The translations under genes and the position numbers were made by a program. The notes beneath the pieces are model-generated. The model had not been told where the DNA came from, made no database searches, and saw only the letters and a program-made list of their open reading frames with translations. From Tabrizicola soli (lineage in GTDB: Bacteria; Pseudomonadota; Alphaproteobacteria; Rhodobacterales; Rhodobacteraceae), in contig NZ_JAEACP010000004.1 in assembly GCF_015999335.1 (NCBI RefSeq), positions 1 to 64,000 of the forward strand: a stretch of 64,000 nt of DNA, written 5' to 3'. The number at the start of each line of letters is the position of its first letter. Positions within the stretch are counted from its first letter, which is position 1. This document shows positions 8,480-17,280 of this stretch, piece by piece.

Positions 8480-9241
8480 ATGACGATCACCGAACGCGAC
8501 ATCATGGGCGGGCTGGCCAAGGGGCTGGCGGTGATCGAGACCTTCGGCGCCGACCGGCCGAGGCAGTCGATCAGCGAGGTGGCCCTGGCCTCGGGCCTGG
8601 ACCGGGCCACGGCGCGGCGTTGCCTGCTGACGCTGGTGCATCAGGGCTTTGCCGAGTGGGACGGAAAATTCTTCACCCTGACCCCGCGCGTGTTGCGTCT
8701 GGGGACGGCCTGCCTCGCCTCGATGCCGATGCCGGCGATCGTACAGCCGGCGCTGGATGCCTTGTCGGACAGGATCGGGGAAAGCTCCTCGGTCTCGATC
8801 CTGGACGGGGGCGAGATCGTCTATGTCGCCCGCGCGGCGCAGCGGAAGGTGATGTCGATCAGCCTGATGCCGGGCTCGCGCCTGCCGGCCTATTGCACCA
8901 GCATGGGCCGGGTGATGTTGGCAGCCCTGCCCGAGGCCGAGGCGCGGGCGCGGCTGGGCACGCGCGCCCTGCCCGCCCGCACGCCGCTGACGCTGACCGA
9001 ACCTGGAACGATCCTGGCCGAACTGGCCCGGATCCGCACGGACGGCTTCGCCCTGATCGACCAGGAGGTCGAGCTGGGCCTGCGCTCGGTCGCGGTGCCG
9101 CTGGTCAATGCGCGGGGACAGGTGGTGGCGGCGCTGAACCTGGGCCTCGCGGCCGGACCCGAGTCGCTGGCCGCGATGGCTGCGCGGCTGGTGCCGGAAC
9201 TGCGGGCCGTTGCGGCAGGGCTGCGCGGGCTGCTGCGCTAG
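8480..9241 (+). CDS. IclR family regulator, PcaR/PobR-like
   Basis: A 253-residue IclR-type regulator with an N-terminal winged helix-turn-helix (about residues 10-65, including QSISEVALASGLDRATARRCL) and a C-terminal effector domain (SLMPGSRLPAYCTSMGRVMLA, EVELGLRSVAVPL). The layout is nearest the PcaR/PobR subgroup that controls aromatic or acid catabolism. The ATG at 8480 gives the family start (MTITERDIMGGLAKGLAVIE). It is divergent from gnd-BKACE and reads toward the ALDH operon. The motif shared by both promoter regions suggests it controls one or both units. Confidence 0.88.
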   Translation: MTITERDIMGGLAKGLAVIETFGADRPRQSISEVALASGLDRATARRCLLTLVHQGFAEWDGKFFTLTPRVLRLGTACLASMPMPAIVQPALDALSDRIGESSSVSILDGGEIVYVARAAQRKVMSISLMPGSRLPAYCTSMGRVMLAALPEAEARARLGTRALPARTPLTLTEPGTILAELARIRTDGFALIDQEVELGLRSVAVPLVNARGQVVAALNLGLAAGPESLAAMAARLVPELRAVAAGLRGLLR

Positions 9242-9312
9242 GCGGACATTCTGCAGGATCAAGGGCTTGGACCCGGCGCAGGCGCCACGTTTCGGCCTGC
9301 GCCGGAAAAGGA

Positions 9313-9353
9313 TTGACAAATCCTCTTAAATACCGATTGTTGATATAAATATC
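9313..9353 (+). promoter_or_regulatory. Promoter/operator region of the ALDH operon
   Basis: The AT-rich stretch between the IclR and ALDH genes contains TTGACA (9313-9318), the motif TTGTTGATATA (9337-9347) shared with the IclR promoter region, and the perfect palindrome GATAT-AA-ATATC (9342-9353). No clean -10 box occurs 17 bases from TTGACA. It is read as the operator/promoter of the rightward catabolic operon starting at 9372. Confidence 0.5.
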
Positions 9354-9371
9354 GTTTTTCGGGACAAATCC

Positions 9372-10919
9372 ATGACCGCCGACCTGCCTCGCGTCACCTA
9401 TTCCAACATCGGCGCCGATTTCGGCCCGCTGCACGACCATCTGGACCGGGCGATCCCCGCTTTCGCCGCCGACTGGCTGGGCCGGGCCTGGACAAGCCGC
9501 TTTGCCACCGGCCCGGCGCGCAATGTCGCCAGCCCGATCGACCCGGCGCTGGTGCTGGGGGCCTTCCCGGAATCGACGCCCCAGGATGTGCGCGCCGCAG
9601 TCGCCTCGGCAAAGGCAGGGGCGCGGGTCTGGAACAAGAGCAGCCTCGACGACCGGCTGGAATTCGCGGCCCGCTGGCGCGCGGCGCTGGCCGAGGACAA
9701 GGACCTGCTGGCGATGGCCGCGCTGTTCGAGGTCGGCAAGTCGCGGCTGGAGGCGATGGGCGAGGCCGACGAGGCCGTGGACATGCTGGACTATTATCCG
9801 GGCGAGCTGCGGGCCAACCAGGACTACCGCCGCCCGATGAACCAGATGGTGCCGGGGGAAAGCTCGCTCAGCGTGCAGCGGCCCTATGGCGTCTTCGCGG
9901 TGATCGCGCCGTTCAACTTCCCGGTGGCGCTGTCGGTGGGGATGCTGTGCGGGGCGCTGCTGACCGGAAACGCGGTGGTCTACAAGCCCTCGCCCGATTG
10001 CGCGCTGACCGGGCTTCTGCTGGCCGAGACGCTGCGCAAGGCCGGGCTGCCGGAGGGGGTGTTCAACCTGGTCCTCGGCGGCGCCGCGGTGGGCGAGGCG
10101 CTGGCGACGGACGAGGGGATCGACGGGGTGGTCTTCACCGGCTCGCACAAGACGGGCATGGCGATCTTCCGGCATATGGCGGGACGGCCCTGGATGCGGC
10201 CGGTCATCGCCGAGATGGGCGGCAAGAACCCGGCCTACGTGACGCGCAACGCCGACATTGCCCGCGCGGCGGCGGGGGTGGCGCGCTCGGCCTTCGGACT
10301 TCAGGGACAGAAATGCTCGGCCTGTTCGGTGGTCTATGTCGACAGCGCGGTGCGCGACCAGTTCGTCGCGGCGTTCAAGGAATTCGCGGGCAAGCTGGTC
10401 GTGGCCGATCCGCGCGGGCGCGAGGTCTTCATGGGCCCGCTCTACAGCGACGCGACCGCCCGGCGGTTCGAGGCCTCGGTCGCGCAGGCCAGGGCCGAGG
10501 GCAAGGTCCTGTTCGGCGGCGACAGGATCGAGGAACTGGCGGGCAACTATTACCGCCCGGCCCTGGTCGAGATGGACGGACCGTCGAACCTGACCAGGGA
10601 CGAGTTGTTCATGCCCTTCGTCGTCCTGCGCCCGGTCGACGGGCTGGAGGCGGCGCTGGCCGAGGGGAACGCGGTCTCCTACGGGTTGTCGGCCGGGATC
10701 TACACCAATGACGAGGAAGAGCTGCGCCAGTTCCTGGAAGGCGCCGAGGCGGGCGTGCTTTACGCCAACCGCGCCTCGGGGGCGACGACCGGGGCCTGGC
10801 CGGGCGGCCAGCCGTTCTGCGGCTGGAAGGGCACCGGCGTCGGCGGCAAGGGCGGGCTTGGCACCTGGTACCTGCCGCAGTTCATGCATGAGCAAAGCCA
10901 CACGATCATGGCGATCTGA
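9372..10919 (+). CDS. Aldehyde dehydrogenase family protein
   Basis: A 515-residue NAD(P)+-dependent aldehyde dehydrogenase related to delta-1-pyrroline-5-carboxylate or semialdehyde dehydrogenases. Seen are the cofactor segment VIAPFNFPVALSVG, the KPSPDCALTG region, FTGSHKTG, general-base Glu in EMGGKNP, and the nucleophile Cys in QGQKCSACS. The C-terminal region (ANRASGATTGAWPGGQPFCGWKGTG) resembles that of P5C dehydrogenases. It is the first gene of an operon with a class III aminotransferase, an FAD amine oxidoreductase and an amino acid ABC transporter, so its aldehyde is probably a semialdehyde formed by the transaminase or oxidase. Confidence 0.88.
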   Translation: MTADLPRVTYSNIGADFGPLHDHLDRAIPAFAADWLGRAWTSRFATGPARNVASPIDPALVLGAFPESTPQDVRAAVASAKAGARVWNKSSLDDRLEFAARWRAALAEDKDLLAMAALFEVGKSRLEAMGEADEAVDMLDYYPGELRANQDYRRPMNQMVPGESSLSVQRPYGVFAVIAPFNFPVALSVGMLCGALLTGNAVVYKPSPDCALTGLLLAETLRKAGLPEGVFNLVLGGAAVGEALATDEGIDGVVFTGSHKTGMAIFRHMAGRPWMRPVIAEMGGKNPAYVTRNADIARAAAGVARSAFGLQGQKCSACSVVYVDSAVRDQFVAAFKEFAGKLVVADPRGREVFMGPLYSDATARRFEASVAQARAEGKVLFGGDRIEELAGNYYRPALVEMDGPSNLTRDELFMPFVVLRPVDGLEAALAEGNAVSYGLSAGIYTNDEEELRQFLEGAEAGVLYANRASGATTGAWPGGQPFCGWKGTGVGGKGGLGTWYLPQFMHEQSHTIMAI

Positions 10920-10973
10920 TCCGGCCGGGGCGGCCCCGCGCCGCCCCGCTTTCCCCTTTCACTCGGTTCCATC

Positions 10974-12293
10974 ATGCCCAGCTATCCCGACAGCTTCCCG
11001 ACCTCGGCCCGGCTTTTCGAGCGTGCCCGCAAGGTCATGCCCGGCGGCAATACCCGCACCACGGTCTTCATCGACCCGTTCCCGATCTATGTCACCGAAG
11101 GCGAGGGCTGCCGCGTCAAGGATGCCGACGGGCAATGGTTCTACGACTGCATCAACAACTTCACCGCGATGATCCATGGCTATGCCCAGCCGGAACAGGT
11201 CGCGGCGGTCACCGACCAGCTGCGGCTGGGAACGGCCTTCGGCGGCCCGACCCCGTCCGAGATCGAGCTGGCCGAGCTTCTGGTCGGCCGCCTGCCCGCG
11301 ATGGAGCAGATCCGCTTCGCCAACTCGGGGACCGAGGGCGTGATGATGGCGATCAAGGCGGCGCGGGCCTATACCGGACGGCCCAGGATCGTGAAGATCG
11401 AGGGCGCCTATCATGGGTCCTACGACTTTGCCGAGGTGAGCCTGGACAGCGCACCGGGCAACTGGGGCGACATGCCGGCCTCGACCGCCTATGCGCGCGG
11501 CACGCCCCAGGGTGTGCTGGACGACGTGCTGGTGGTGCCGTTCAACGACATCGCGGCGCTTCGGGCGGTCTTTGCCCAGCATGGGGCCACGATCGCCGGT
11601 GTGCTGATCGACCCGATGCCGAACCGGGCCGGGCTGATCCCGGCGCGCAAGGATTACCTTGAGGCGATGGCCGAGACCGCCCATGCGGCCGGTGCGCTGG
11701 TGATCTTCGACGAGGTGATCTCGTTCCGGCTGGGCCATTCCGGGGCGCAGGGGCTGTGGGGCATCCGCCCGGACCTGACCGCGCTTGGCAAGATCATCGG
11801 CGGCGGTTTCCCCGTCGGCGCAGTGGCGGGACGCGCCGAGGTGATGGCGGTCTTCGACCCGACGCGCGGCAAGCCCGCCCTGCCACATGGCGGGACCTTC
11901 ACCGCCAACCCGGTCACGATGCGCGCGGGACTTGCCGCGATGCATGCGCTGACGCCCGAGGCCTTTGCCCATCTGGACGACCTTGGCACGATCCTGCGCG
12001 ACGGCACCAATGCCGCGCTGGCCCGGCTGGGCCTGCCGGGGGCCTGCGTCGGACTGGGGTCGCTGTTCAAGGTGCATTTCACCGCCGGGCCGATCACCGA
12101 CTACCGCAGCGTCTATCCCGGCAAGGTCGAGAAGGCGCGGCTGGAGGCCTTCCACCGCGGCCTTCTGAACCGGGGCGTGCTGTCGGCGAGCTATGGCCTT
12201 TTCGCCCTTTCCACGCCGATGACCCGCGTGGACGCCGGAAAGATCCTTGCCGCGATCGAGGACACGCTTTCCGACGTCGCGCGCGCCGCCTGA
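10974..12293 (+). CDS. Class III PLP aminotransferase (GSA-aminomutase-like)
   Basis: A 439-residue fold-type I, class III aminotransferase. It resembles glutamate-1-semialdehyde 2,1-aminomutase at the N-terminus (MPGGNTRTTVF) and carries the phosphate-binding FANSGTEGVMMAIKAAR. The PLP Asp is in LVIFDEVISFR and the Schiff-base Lys in LTALGKIIGGGFPVGA. It is not expected to be the tetrapyrrole HemL, because it lies within a catabolic operon between an ALDH and an FAD oxidoreductase. A role in deaminating an imported amino acid or amine is inferred. The ATG at 10974 follows a short GC hairpin spacer. Confidence 0.87.
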   Translation: MPSYPDSFPTSARLFERARKVMPGGNTRTTVFIDPFPIYVTEGEGCRVKDADGQWFYDCINNFTAMIHGYAQPEQVAAVTDQLRLGTAFGGPTPSEIELAELLVGRLPAMEQIRFANSGTEGVMMAIKAARAYTGRPRIVKIEGAYHGSYDFAEVSLDSAPGNWGDMPASTAYARGTPQGVLDDVLVVPFNDIAALRAVFAQHGATIAGVLIDPMPNRAGLIPARKDYLEAMAETAHAAGALVIFDEVISFRLGHSGAQGLWGIRPDLTALGKIIGGGFPVGAVAGRAEVMAVFDPTRGKPALPHGGTFTANPVTMRAGLAAMHALTPEAFAHLDDLGTILRDGTNAALARLGLPGACVGLGSLFKVHFTAGPITDYRSVYPGKVEKARLEAFHRGLLNRGVLSASYGLFALSTPMTRVDAGKILAAIEDTLSDVARAA

Positions 12294-12317
12294 CATCAGA
12301 CCGAACGGACCCAATCC

Positions 12318-13478
12318 ATGACTGCCCAGATCCATGTCGCCGTGATCGGCGGCGGTGCCGCAGGCACTTCGACTGCTCTTGCCCTGATCGAACGGGGCGC
12401 GCGCGTGACGCTTCTCGATGCCGATGCGCTTGGCTCGGGCTCGTCCGGGCGCTCGGTCGGCGTGGTCGGCACCCAGATGACCGATCCGTTCCAGATCGAA
12501 CTGCGCCGCCATGCCATCGCCCGCTTCCGCACCTGGGAGAGCCGGGGCCTGCGCTTCAACCATATCGGCTATCTTCGTCTGGCGCGGACCGAAGCGCAGA
12601 TGGAGGCGCTGGAACGCTCGCAGCGGATGCAGGCCGAGGCGGGGTTCGAGGCGCGGCTTTACCGGCGGGACCAGCTGCGTGAGGTGGTGCCGCATCTGTC
12701 CACCGAGGGGCTGGCCGGCGGGATCTTCGGGCCGAACGACGGGTTCCTGGATCCCTATGAGCTGTGCAGCTTCCTTGGCGCGCAGCTCCGCGCACAGGGC
12801 GGCGCGGTGCGCCAGTTCTGCAAGGTGACCGAGGCCCGGCGCATTCCCGGCGGTTACCGGCTGGAGACGACCGGCGGGCCGGTGGATTGCGACGTGGTGG
12901 TGAACGCCGCCGGGGCATGGGCGCCCCGGATCGCCGCGCTGTTCGGCCAGACGCTGCACATCCATGCCGAACGGCACGAGGCGCTGAGCGTGCTTCTGGA
13001 CCGGCCGCTGGGCTATGTGATGCCGATGGTGATGGACCTGATCGACGGCCAGGGCACCGGCCTGAACTTCCGCCACGAAAAGGCGAACGAGCTGATCTCG
13101 GAGATCCACAAGGTCGAGACCGCACCCTCGGAAAACCCCGACGCCTACAACGACCAGTGCGAGGATTCGGCGCGCGAGATGCTGGCCGAGCTCTTGCTGG
13201 AACGTCTGCCCGACCTGCCCGGAGCCCGGCTGGGGCGGGGCTGGGCCGGGCTTTATCCCGAGACCTTCGACCACCGGCCCTTCGTCGGGCCGCTCGACCC
13301 GGCCGAGCCGGGACTGGTCACGGTGGGCGGCGGCGGGGGCTATGGCATCCAGCTTTCGCCGGTCATGGGGCTGATCGGCGCGGACTGGGTACTGCAGGGC
13401 CGTCCGGTCACCGTCGCCGGGGCCGAGGCGCTGCTGCCCACGCCCGACCGCAACCGCCCGCTGCGCGAGGTGCCGTGA
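12318..13478 (+). CDS. FAD-dependent amine/D-amino-acid oxidoreductase (DAO family)
   Basis: A 386-residue DAO-superfamily flavoprotein. The ADP-binding GxGxxG is near the N-terminus (VIGGGAAGTSTALAL), followed by GSSGRSVGVVG. The substrate-side segment DCDVVVNAAGAWAP and the C-terminal FAD motif VTVGGGGGYGIQLSP are typical of sarcosine/glycine oxidase-like enzymes and opine oxidase beta subunits. It probably oxidises the C-N bond of an imported secondary amine, opine or D-amino acid. Its stop overlaps the ATG of the ABC ATPase by one base (TGATG), linking it to the transporter. Confidence 0.87.
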   Translation: MTAQIHVAVIGGGAAGTSTALALIERGARVTLLDADALGSGSSGRSVGVVGTQMTDPFQIELRRHAIARFRTWESRGLRFNHIGYLRLARTEAQMEALERSQRMQAEAGFEARLYRRDQLREVVPHLSTEGLAGGIFGPNDGFLDPYELCSFLGAQLRAQGGAVRQFCKVTEARRIPGGYRLETTGGPVDCDVVVNAAGAWAPRIAALFGQTLHIHAERHEALSVLLDRPLGYVMPMVMDLIDGQGTGLNFRHEKANELISEIHKVETAPSENPDAYNDQCEDSAREMLAELLLERLPDLPGARLGRGWAGLYPETFDHRPFVGPLDPAEPGLVTVGGGGGYGIQLSPVMGLIGADWVLQGRPVTVAGAEALLPTPDRNRPLREVP

Positions 13479-14233
13479 TGACCGATCCCATCGTCTCGCT
13501 GAAGGGTATCAACATCCGCTACGGCACCCATCACGCGGTGCGCGACGTGTCGCTGGACATCGCGAAGGGCGAGGTTGTGGCGATGGTCGGCCCCTCGGGC
13601 GCGGGAAAGAGCACGCTTCTGCGCGCGATCAACATGCTGGAAACCCCGGCCTCGGGCACGCTGCATGTAGGGGATTTCACCTTCGCGCTGGACCGGCCGC
13701 TGGGGCAGAAGGACCTGCTGGCCCTGCGGCGGTCGACGGGGATGGTGTTCCAGCAGTTCAACCTCTTTCCCCACATGACCGTCCAGCGCAACATCTCGCT
13801 CCCGCAGATGCGGGTGCTGGGCCGTTCGCGTGAGGAAGCCGACCGCGTGACCGCGCGGCTGCTGGAGCGGGTGCATCTGGCCGACAAGGCGCAGGCCTAT
13901 CCGGCGCGGCTGTCGGGCGGACAGCAGCAGCGGATCGCCATTGCCCGGGCCCTGGCGCTGGACCCGCAGGTCATGCTGTTCGACGAGCCGACCTCGGCGC
14001 TGGACCCCGAGCTGGGGCTGGAGGTGCTGTCGGTGATGCGGGAACTGGCGGCGGACGGGATGACGATGATCGTCGTCACCCACGAGATCGCCTTCGCGGC
14101 CGAAGTGGCCGACCGGGTGATCGTCATGGCCGACGGCCAGATCATCGAAGAGGGCCCGCCCGAGCAGGTGATCCGCAACCCCAGCCTGCCGCGGACGCAG
14201 AAGTTCTTCCGCGCCATCCTGGAACGCCACTGA
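13478..14233 (+). CDS. Polar amino acid ABC transporter ATP-binding protein
   Basis: A 251-residue GlnQ/HisP-type ATPase. Walker A is GPSGAGKST, the Q-loop FQQFNLFPHMTV, the signature LSGGQQQR, and Walker B VMLFDEPTSALDPE, with the H-loop His in VVTHEI. It energises import through the two permeases that follow. Its start overlaps the preceding stop by one base, and its own stop overlaps the next ATG. The transporter is encoded inside the catabolic operon, so its substrate is probably what the ALDH, aminotransferase and oxidase degrade. Confidence 0.93.
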   Translation: MTDPIVSLKGINIRYGTHHAVRDVSLDIAKGEVVAMVGPSGAGKSTLLRAINMLETPASGTLHVGDFTFALDRPLGQKDLLALRRSTGMVFQQFNLFPHMTVQRNISLPQMRVLGRSREEADRVTARLLERVHLADKAQAYPARLSGGQQQRIAIARALALDPQVMLFDEPTSALDPELGLEVLSVMRELAADGMTMIVVTHEIAFAAEVADRVIVMADGQIIEEGPPEQVIRNPSLPRTQKFFRAILERH

Positions 14234-14874
14234 TGCTGGACACGTTCCTTGCCCTTCTGCACGGCGTGCCGGTCTCGCTGGCGGTGACGGGCCTTGCCTT
14301 CGCCCTGGGCGCGGTGCTGGGCGTGCCGCTGGTGCTGATGCGCCGGGCGGGCCACTGGCTGCCGCGTCTCCTGGCCCGGATCTACATCGAGATCGCCCGC
14401 GGCATCCCGCCGGTGGTCTGGCTGTTCATCATCTTCTTCGGCCTCGGCAGCGGCATCGTCACCCTGACGCCCTTCCAGGCGGCGAGCCTGGGGATGGGGC
14501 TGATCTCGGCCGCCTATCTGGCCGAGATCTACCGGGGTGGATTCCTGACCCTGCCGGCCGGGCAGGATGCGGCGGCGGTCGCCTTGGGGATGACGCGGCT
14601 GGACCGGCTGCGCTTTGTCCTGGCCCCGCAGGTGCTGCGGGTCTCGATCCCGCCGATGGCGACCTTTCTGGTCAGCCTCCTGAAGGACACCACGGTGGCA
14701 TCCACCATCGGGGTGCGCGACGTGATGATGCTGGTGACGCAACAGGCGCAGGCCGCGGGCGGGGGCTTCGCGCCCTTCATCTCGGCCGCGGTGCTTTACA
14801 TCCTCCTGTCGATCCCGGTGGCGCTGCTGGCGCGGAAGATGGACGCCCGCCTGCGCGCGAGGACTTCGCGATGA
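14233..14874 (+). CDS. Amino acid ABC transporter permease (HisM/GlnP type)
   Basis: A 213-residue inner-membrane permease of the polar amino acid family with about five membrane segments. The EAA loop that contacts the ATPase is visible as AAVALGMTRLDRLRFVLAPQVLR, and the N-terminal SLAVTGLAFALGAVLG matches the family. It overlaps the next permease by four bases (ATGA), so the two probably form a heterodimeric channel. Confidence 0.92.
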   Translation: MLDTFLALLHGVPVSLAVTGLAFALGAVLGVPLVLMRRAGHWLPRLLARIYIEIARGIPPVVWLFIIFFGLGSGIVTLTPFQAASLGMGLISAAYLAEIYRGGFLTLPAGQDAAAVALGMTRLDRLRFVLAPQVLRVSIPPMATFLVSLLKDTTVASTIGVRDVMMLVTQQAQAAGGGFAPFISAAVLYILLSIPVALLARKMDARLRARTSR

Positions 14875-15530
14875 CCGATCTTCTGACGAACTGGGCGGAC
14901 TGGCTGCCGCAACTGCTGAAGGGGCTCGGGATCAGCCTGCAACTGACCGGCTTCGCCCTGGCCCTGGGCCTGCCCTTGGGGCTGGTGCTGGCGCTGGCCT
15001 CCTCGGCCAGGGGGCCGGCCCTGCGCTGGCCCGCCATCGCGCTGGTCGAGATCGGGCGCGGCGCCCCGGCGCTGGTGGTGCTGCAGATGGTCTATTACGG
15101 CCTGCCCTCGGCCGGGCTGAACCTGAGCGCCTTCCTCTCGGGGGCGATCGCACTGGCCCTGACCACCGCCGCCTATACCAGCGAGATCCTGCGGGCGGGC
15201 ATCAATGCCGTGCCGCAGGGCGAGGTCGAGGCGGGCCAGGCCTTGGGCATGACCCGGCAGGACATCCTGCGCTTCGTGGTGATCCCGCAGGGCGTGATCT
15301 TCGCGGTGCCGGCGCTGATGGGGTTCGCCATCCTGATCTTCCAGGCCACGGCGCTGACCTTCACCATCGCCATCCCCGAGCTTCTGGCCCGCGCCTATCG
15401 CATCGGGGCGGCGACCTACCTCTACCTCGATGTCCTGATCCTGGCCGGGCTTGTCTACCTGGCCGTCACCATTCCGTTCGGCTGGCTTGTGAACCGGGCC
15501 GCACGGCGCCTTGGCAGCCATCTCGGCTGA
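14871..15530 (+). CDS. Amino acid ABC transporter permease (HisQ/GlnP type)
   Basis: A 219-residue partner permease of the same family. The EAA loop reads GQALGMTRQDILRFVVIPQG, and there are about five hydrophobic segments. The first ATG overlaps the stop of the upstream permease. The solute-binding protein follows after 22 bases with a strong AGGAG. The amphipathic SLQLTGFALALGLPLG start is usual for this subunit. Confidence 0.92.
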   Translation: MTDLLTNWADWLPQLLKGLGISLQLTGFALALGLPLGLVLALASSARGPALRWPAIALVEIGRGAPALVVLQMVYYGLPSAGLNLSAFLSGAIALALTTAAYTSEILRAGINAVPQGEVEAGQALGMTRQDILRFVVIPQGVIFAVPALMGFAILIFQATALTFTIAIPELLARAYRIGAATYLYLDVLILAGLVYLAVTIPFGWLVNRAARRLGSHLG

Positions 15531-15552
15531 CCCCAACCCAACAGGAGAACCC

Positions 15553-16365
15553 ATGAAAGCCACTACCCTGACGAGCCTGGGCCTTGCCCTGACCCTGATC
15601 GGCGCAACCTCGGCCCTGGCGCAGGACTGCGCGCCGAAACATGCCTTCACCACCCTGGCCGAGGGCACCCTGACCGTCGCCCTGACCAACACCCCGCCCT
15701 ATTCGGCCGAAACCGACGGCACGGTCGGCGGCATCGACGGCGACCTGCTGAAGCGTTTTGCCGAAGAGAACTGCCTGACCATCGGCTACGAGATCTTCAA
15801 CTATCCCGGCGCGGTCTCGGCCGTGCAGTCGGGCCGCGCGGATGTCGCCATCGGCGGCTTCTACCGCACCGCCGCGCGCGACCAGGTGGTCACGCTGTCG
15901 ACCCCGGTCTACCTGGACCAGCTGGCCGTCACCTCGAAGGCTGGATATTCGACCGTGGACGAGCTGATCGGCAAGAAGGTCGGCACCGTCGAGGGTTACG
16001 ACTGGGTCATGGAGATGCAGGACACGATCGAGGGTTCGACCACCTATCCCTCGTCGCTGAACCTGGCGCAGGACGTGCAGGCCGACCGGCTGGACGCGGG
16101 GCTTGAAGGGTTCGGCGCGGCGGTGGTGCTGCATGCCGGGACCGATGTGAAGGTGACGCTGCTGCAGGCCGACGAGCGCATCGCGGCGACGACGCTGGCC
16201 TCGCAGACCGCGTTCCTGCTGCCCAAGGACAACGGCGATTTCGTCGCGGCGATGAACGCCAGCATCGAGGACTATCGCGGCGCAGGCGTCATCGCCGAGG
16301 TGCTGACGGCCTATGGTCTCGACCCCTCGGCCGCGACGGTCGGCGACAGCCGCGTGATCGAATAA
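15553..16365 (+). CDS. Periplasmic amino acid-binding protein
   Basis: A 270-residue solute-binding protein of the SBP family 3. The N-terminal signal peptide MKATTLTSLGLALTLIGATSALAQ ends in a likely ALA-Q cleavage site. The mature part contains family motifs GGIDGDLLKRFAEE, AIGGFYRTAARD and GKKVGTVEGYDW. The ATG at 15553 has AGGAG seven bases upstream (15543-15547). It completes the ABC importer with the ATPase and two permeases before it. A terminator follows at 16386. Confidence 0.92.
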   Translation: MKATTLTSLGLALTLIGATSALAQDCAPKHAFTTLAEGTLTVALTNTPPYSAETDGTVGGIDGDLLKRFAEENCLTIGYEIFNYPGAVSAVQSGRADVAIGGFYRTAARDQVVTLSTPVYLDQLAVTSKAGYSTVDELIGKKVGTVEGYDWVMEMQDTIEGSTTYPSSLNLAQDVQADRLDAGLEGFGAAVVLHAGTDVKVTLLQADERIAATTLASQTAFLLPKDNGDFVAAMNASIEDYRGAGVIAEVLTAYGLDPSAATVGDSRVIE

Positions 16366-16385
16366 GCAGCCGTCCAGCCGGACGT

Positions 16386-16420
16386 GGCCCGCCGCGCCAT
16401 GCGGCGGGCCTATCTTTTCC
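16386..16420 (+). terminator. Rho-independent terminator of the catabolic/ABC operon
   Basis: A perfect 10-bp GC stem (GGCCCGCCGC at 16386-16395, GCGGCGGGCC at 16401-16410) with a 5-base loop is followed by TATCTTTTCC. It lies 20 bases after the binding-protein stop and separates the transporter operon from the second IclR gene. Confidence 0.8.
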
Positions 16421-16500
16421 ATGGCAGAAGCGGATTGTTGCCCTTGGCCCCCGCGCCGCCTAAGCAGGGGGACAGACGCATTTCACGGAACACCCACAGG

Positions 16501-17274
16501 ATGCCCGCCCCAGACCAGCGCGACAAACCGCTCGAGCGGTATCTTTCGGTCCTGGAACTCTTGGCGCCGCAGCCCGATGGCCTGACCCCCGGAGAGCTGG
16601 AGCGCGCGCTGGACCTGCCCAAGGCGACGATGAACCGGATCATCCATGTCCTGCTGGACAGCGGATTGATCGCAGGCTCGACCGGGCGGGCGCGGGCCTA
16701 CCGGCTGGGGCCGCGGATCCTGCGGCTGCTGACCGGCGCGCATGACCTGAGCTGGCTGGAACGCATCACCGAGCGCCCGTTGCAGGAACTCGCCGGGGCG
16801 ACCGGGCAGTCGGCCTTTGTCGCCTGCCTGTTCGGAGCCGAGGTCCGCTCGGTCAACTGCGTCGCGCCGGATACGACGGTGCGTTTCCACATCGTGCCCG
16901 GCACCGGGATGCCGCCACATGCCTCGGCGACGGCCAAGTCGATCCTGGCCTTCGCCCCGCCCGAGGTGCTGGAGGCGGCGCTGGCGGTCGAACGGGCGGC
17001 CTTCACCCCGCGCACCATCACCGGGCGCGCCCGGCTGGACGAGGAACTGGCCCAGGTCCGCGCGCGGGGCTATTCCATCGAGCATGGCGAGCATGTGCTG
17101 GGCCTTGCCTCGGTCGCGCGGCCGATTCCCGGCGCGCAGGGCGAGGTCCGCTTTGCCGTGGGGCTGACCGGGCCGGAGGGGAGCATCGTCGGCCCGGAGA
17201 TGGAGCGCAACCTTGCCGCCCTGGCCACGGCGCGGGACCAGCTGGCGAAGGTGCTGTCGCTGCCGATGCCCTGA
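16501..17274 (+). CDS. IclR family transcriptional regulator (second)
   Basis: A 257-residue IclR-type regulator, distinct from the one at 8480. The winged helix is about residues 10-75 (LTPGELERALDLPKATMNRIIHVL). The effector domain follows, with the typical PPHASATAKSILA segment and a C-terminal GLASVARPI. The ATG at 16501 gives a normal start; the frame is open further up to 16384 across the terminator, which argues against the longer form. It stands alone after the operon terminator and could be its local regulator or respond to another ligand. Confidence 0.87.
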   Translation: MPAPDQRDKPLERYLSVLELLAPQPDGLTPGELERALDLPKATMNRIIHVLLDSGLIAGSTGRARAYRLGPRILRLLTGAHDLSWLERITERPLQELAGATGQSAFVACLFGAEVRSVNCVAPDTTVRFHIVPGTGMPPHASATAKSILAFAPPEVLEAALAVERAAFTPRTITGRARLDEELAQVRARGYSIEHGEHVLGLASVARPIPGAQGEVRFAVGLTGPEGSIVGPEMERNLAALATARDQLAKVLSLPMP

Positions 17275-17280
17275 CGGGCC

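Noticed and set aside
11100-12293. HemL (glutamate-1-semialdehyde aminomutase) for tetrapyrrole synthesis
   Set aside because: Operon context is catabolic, and the class III aminotransferase motifs do not single out HemL.
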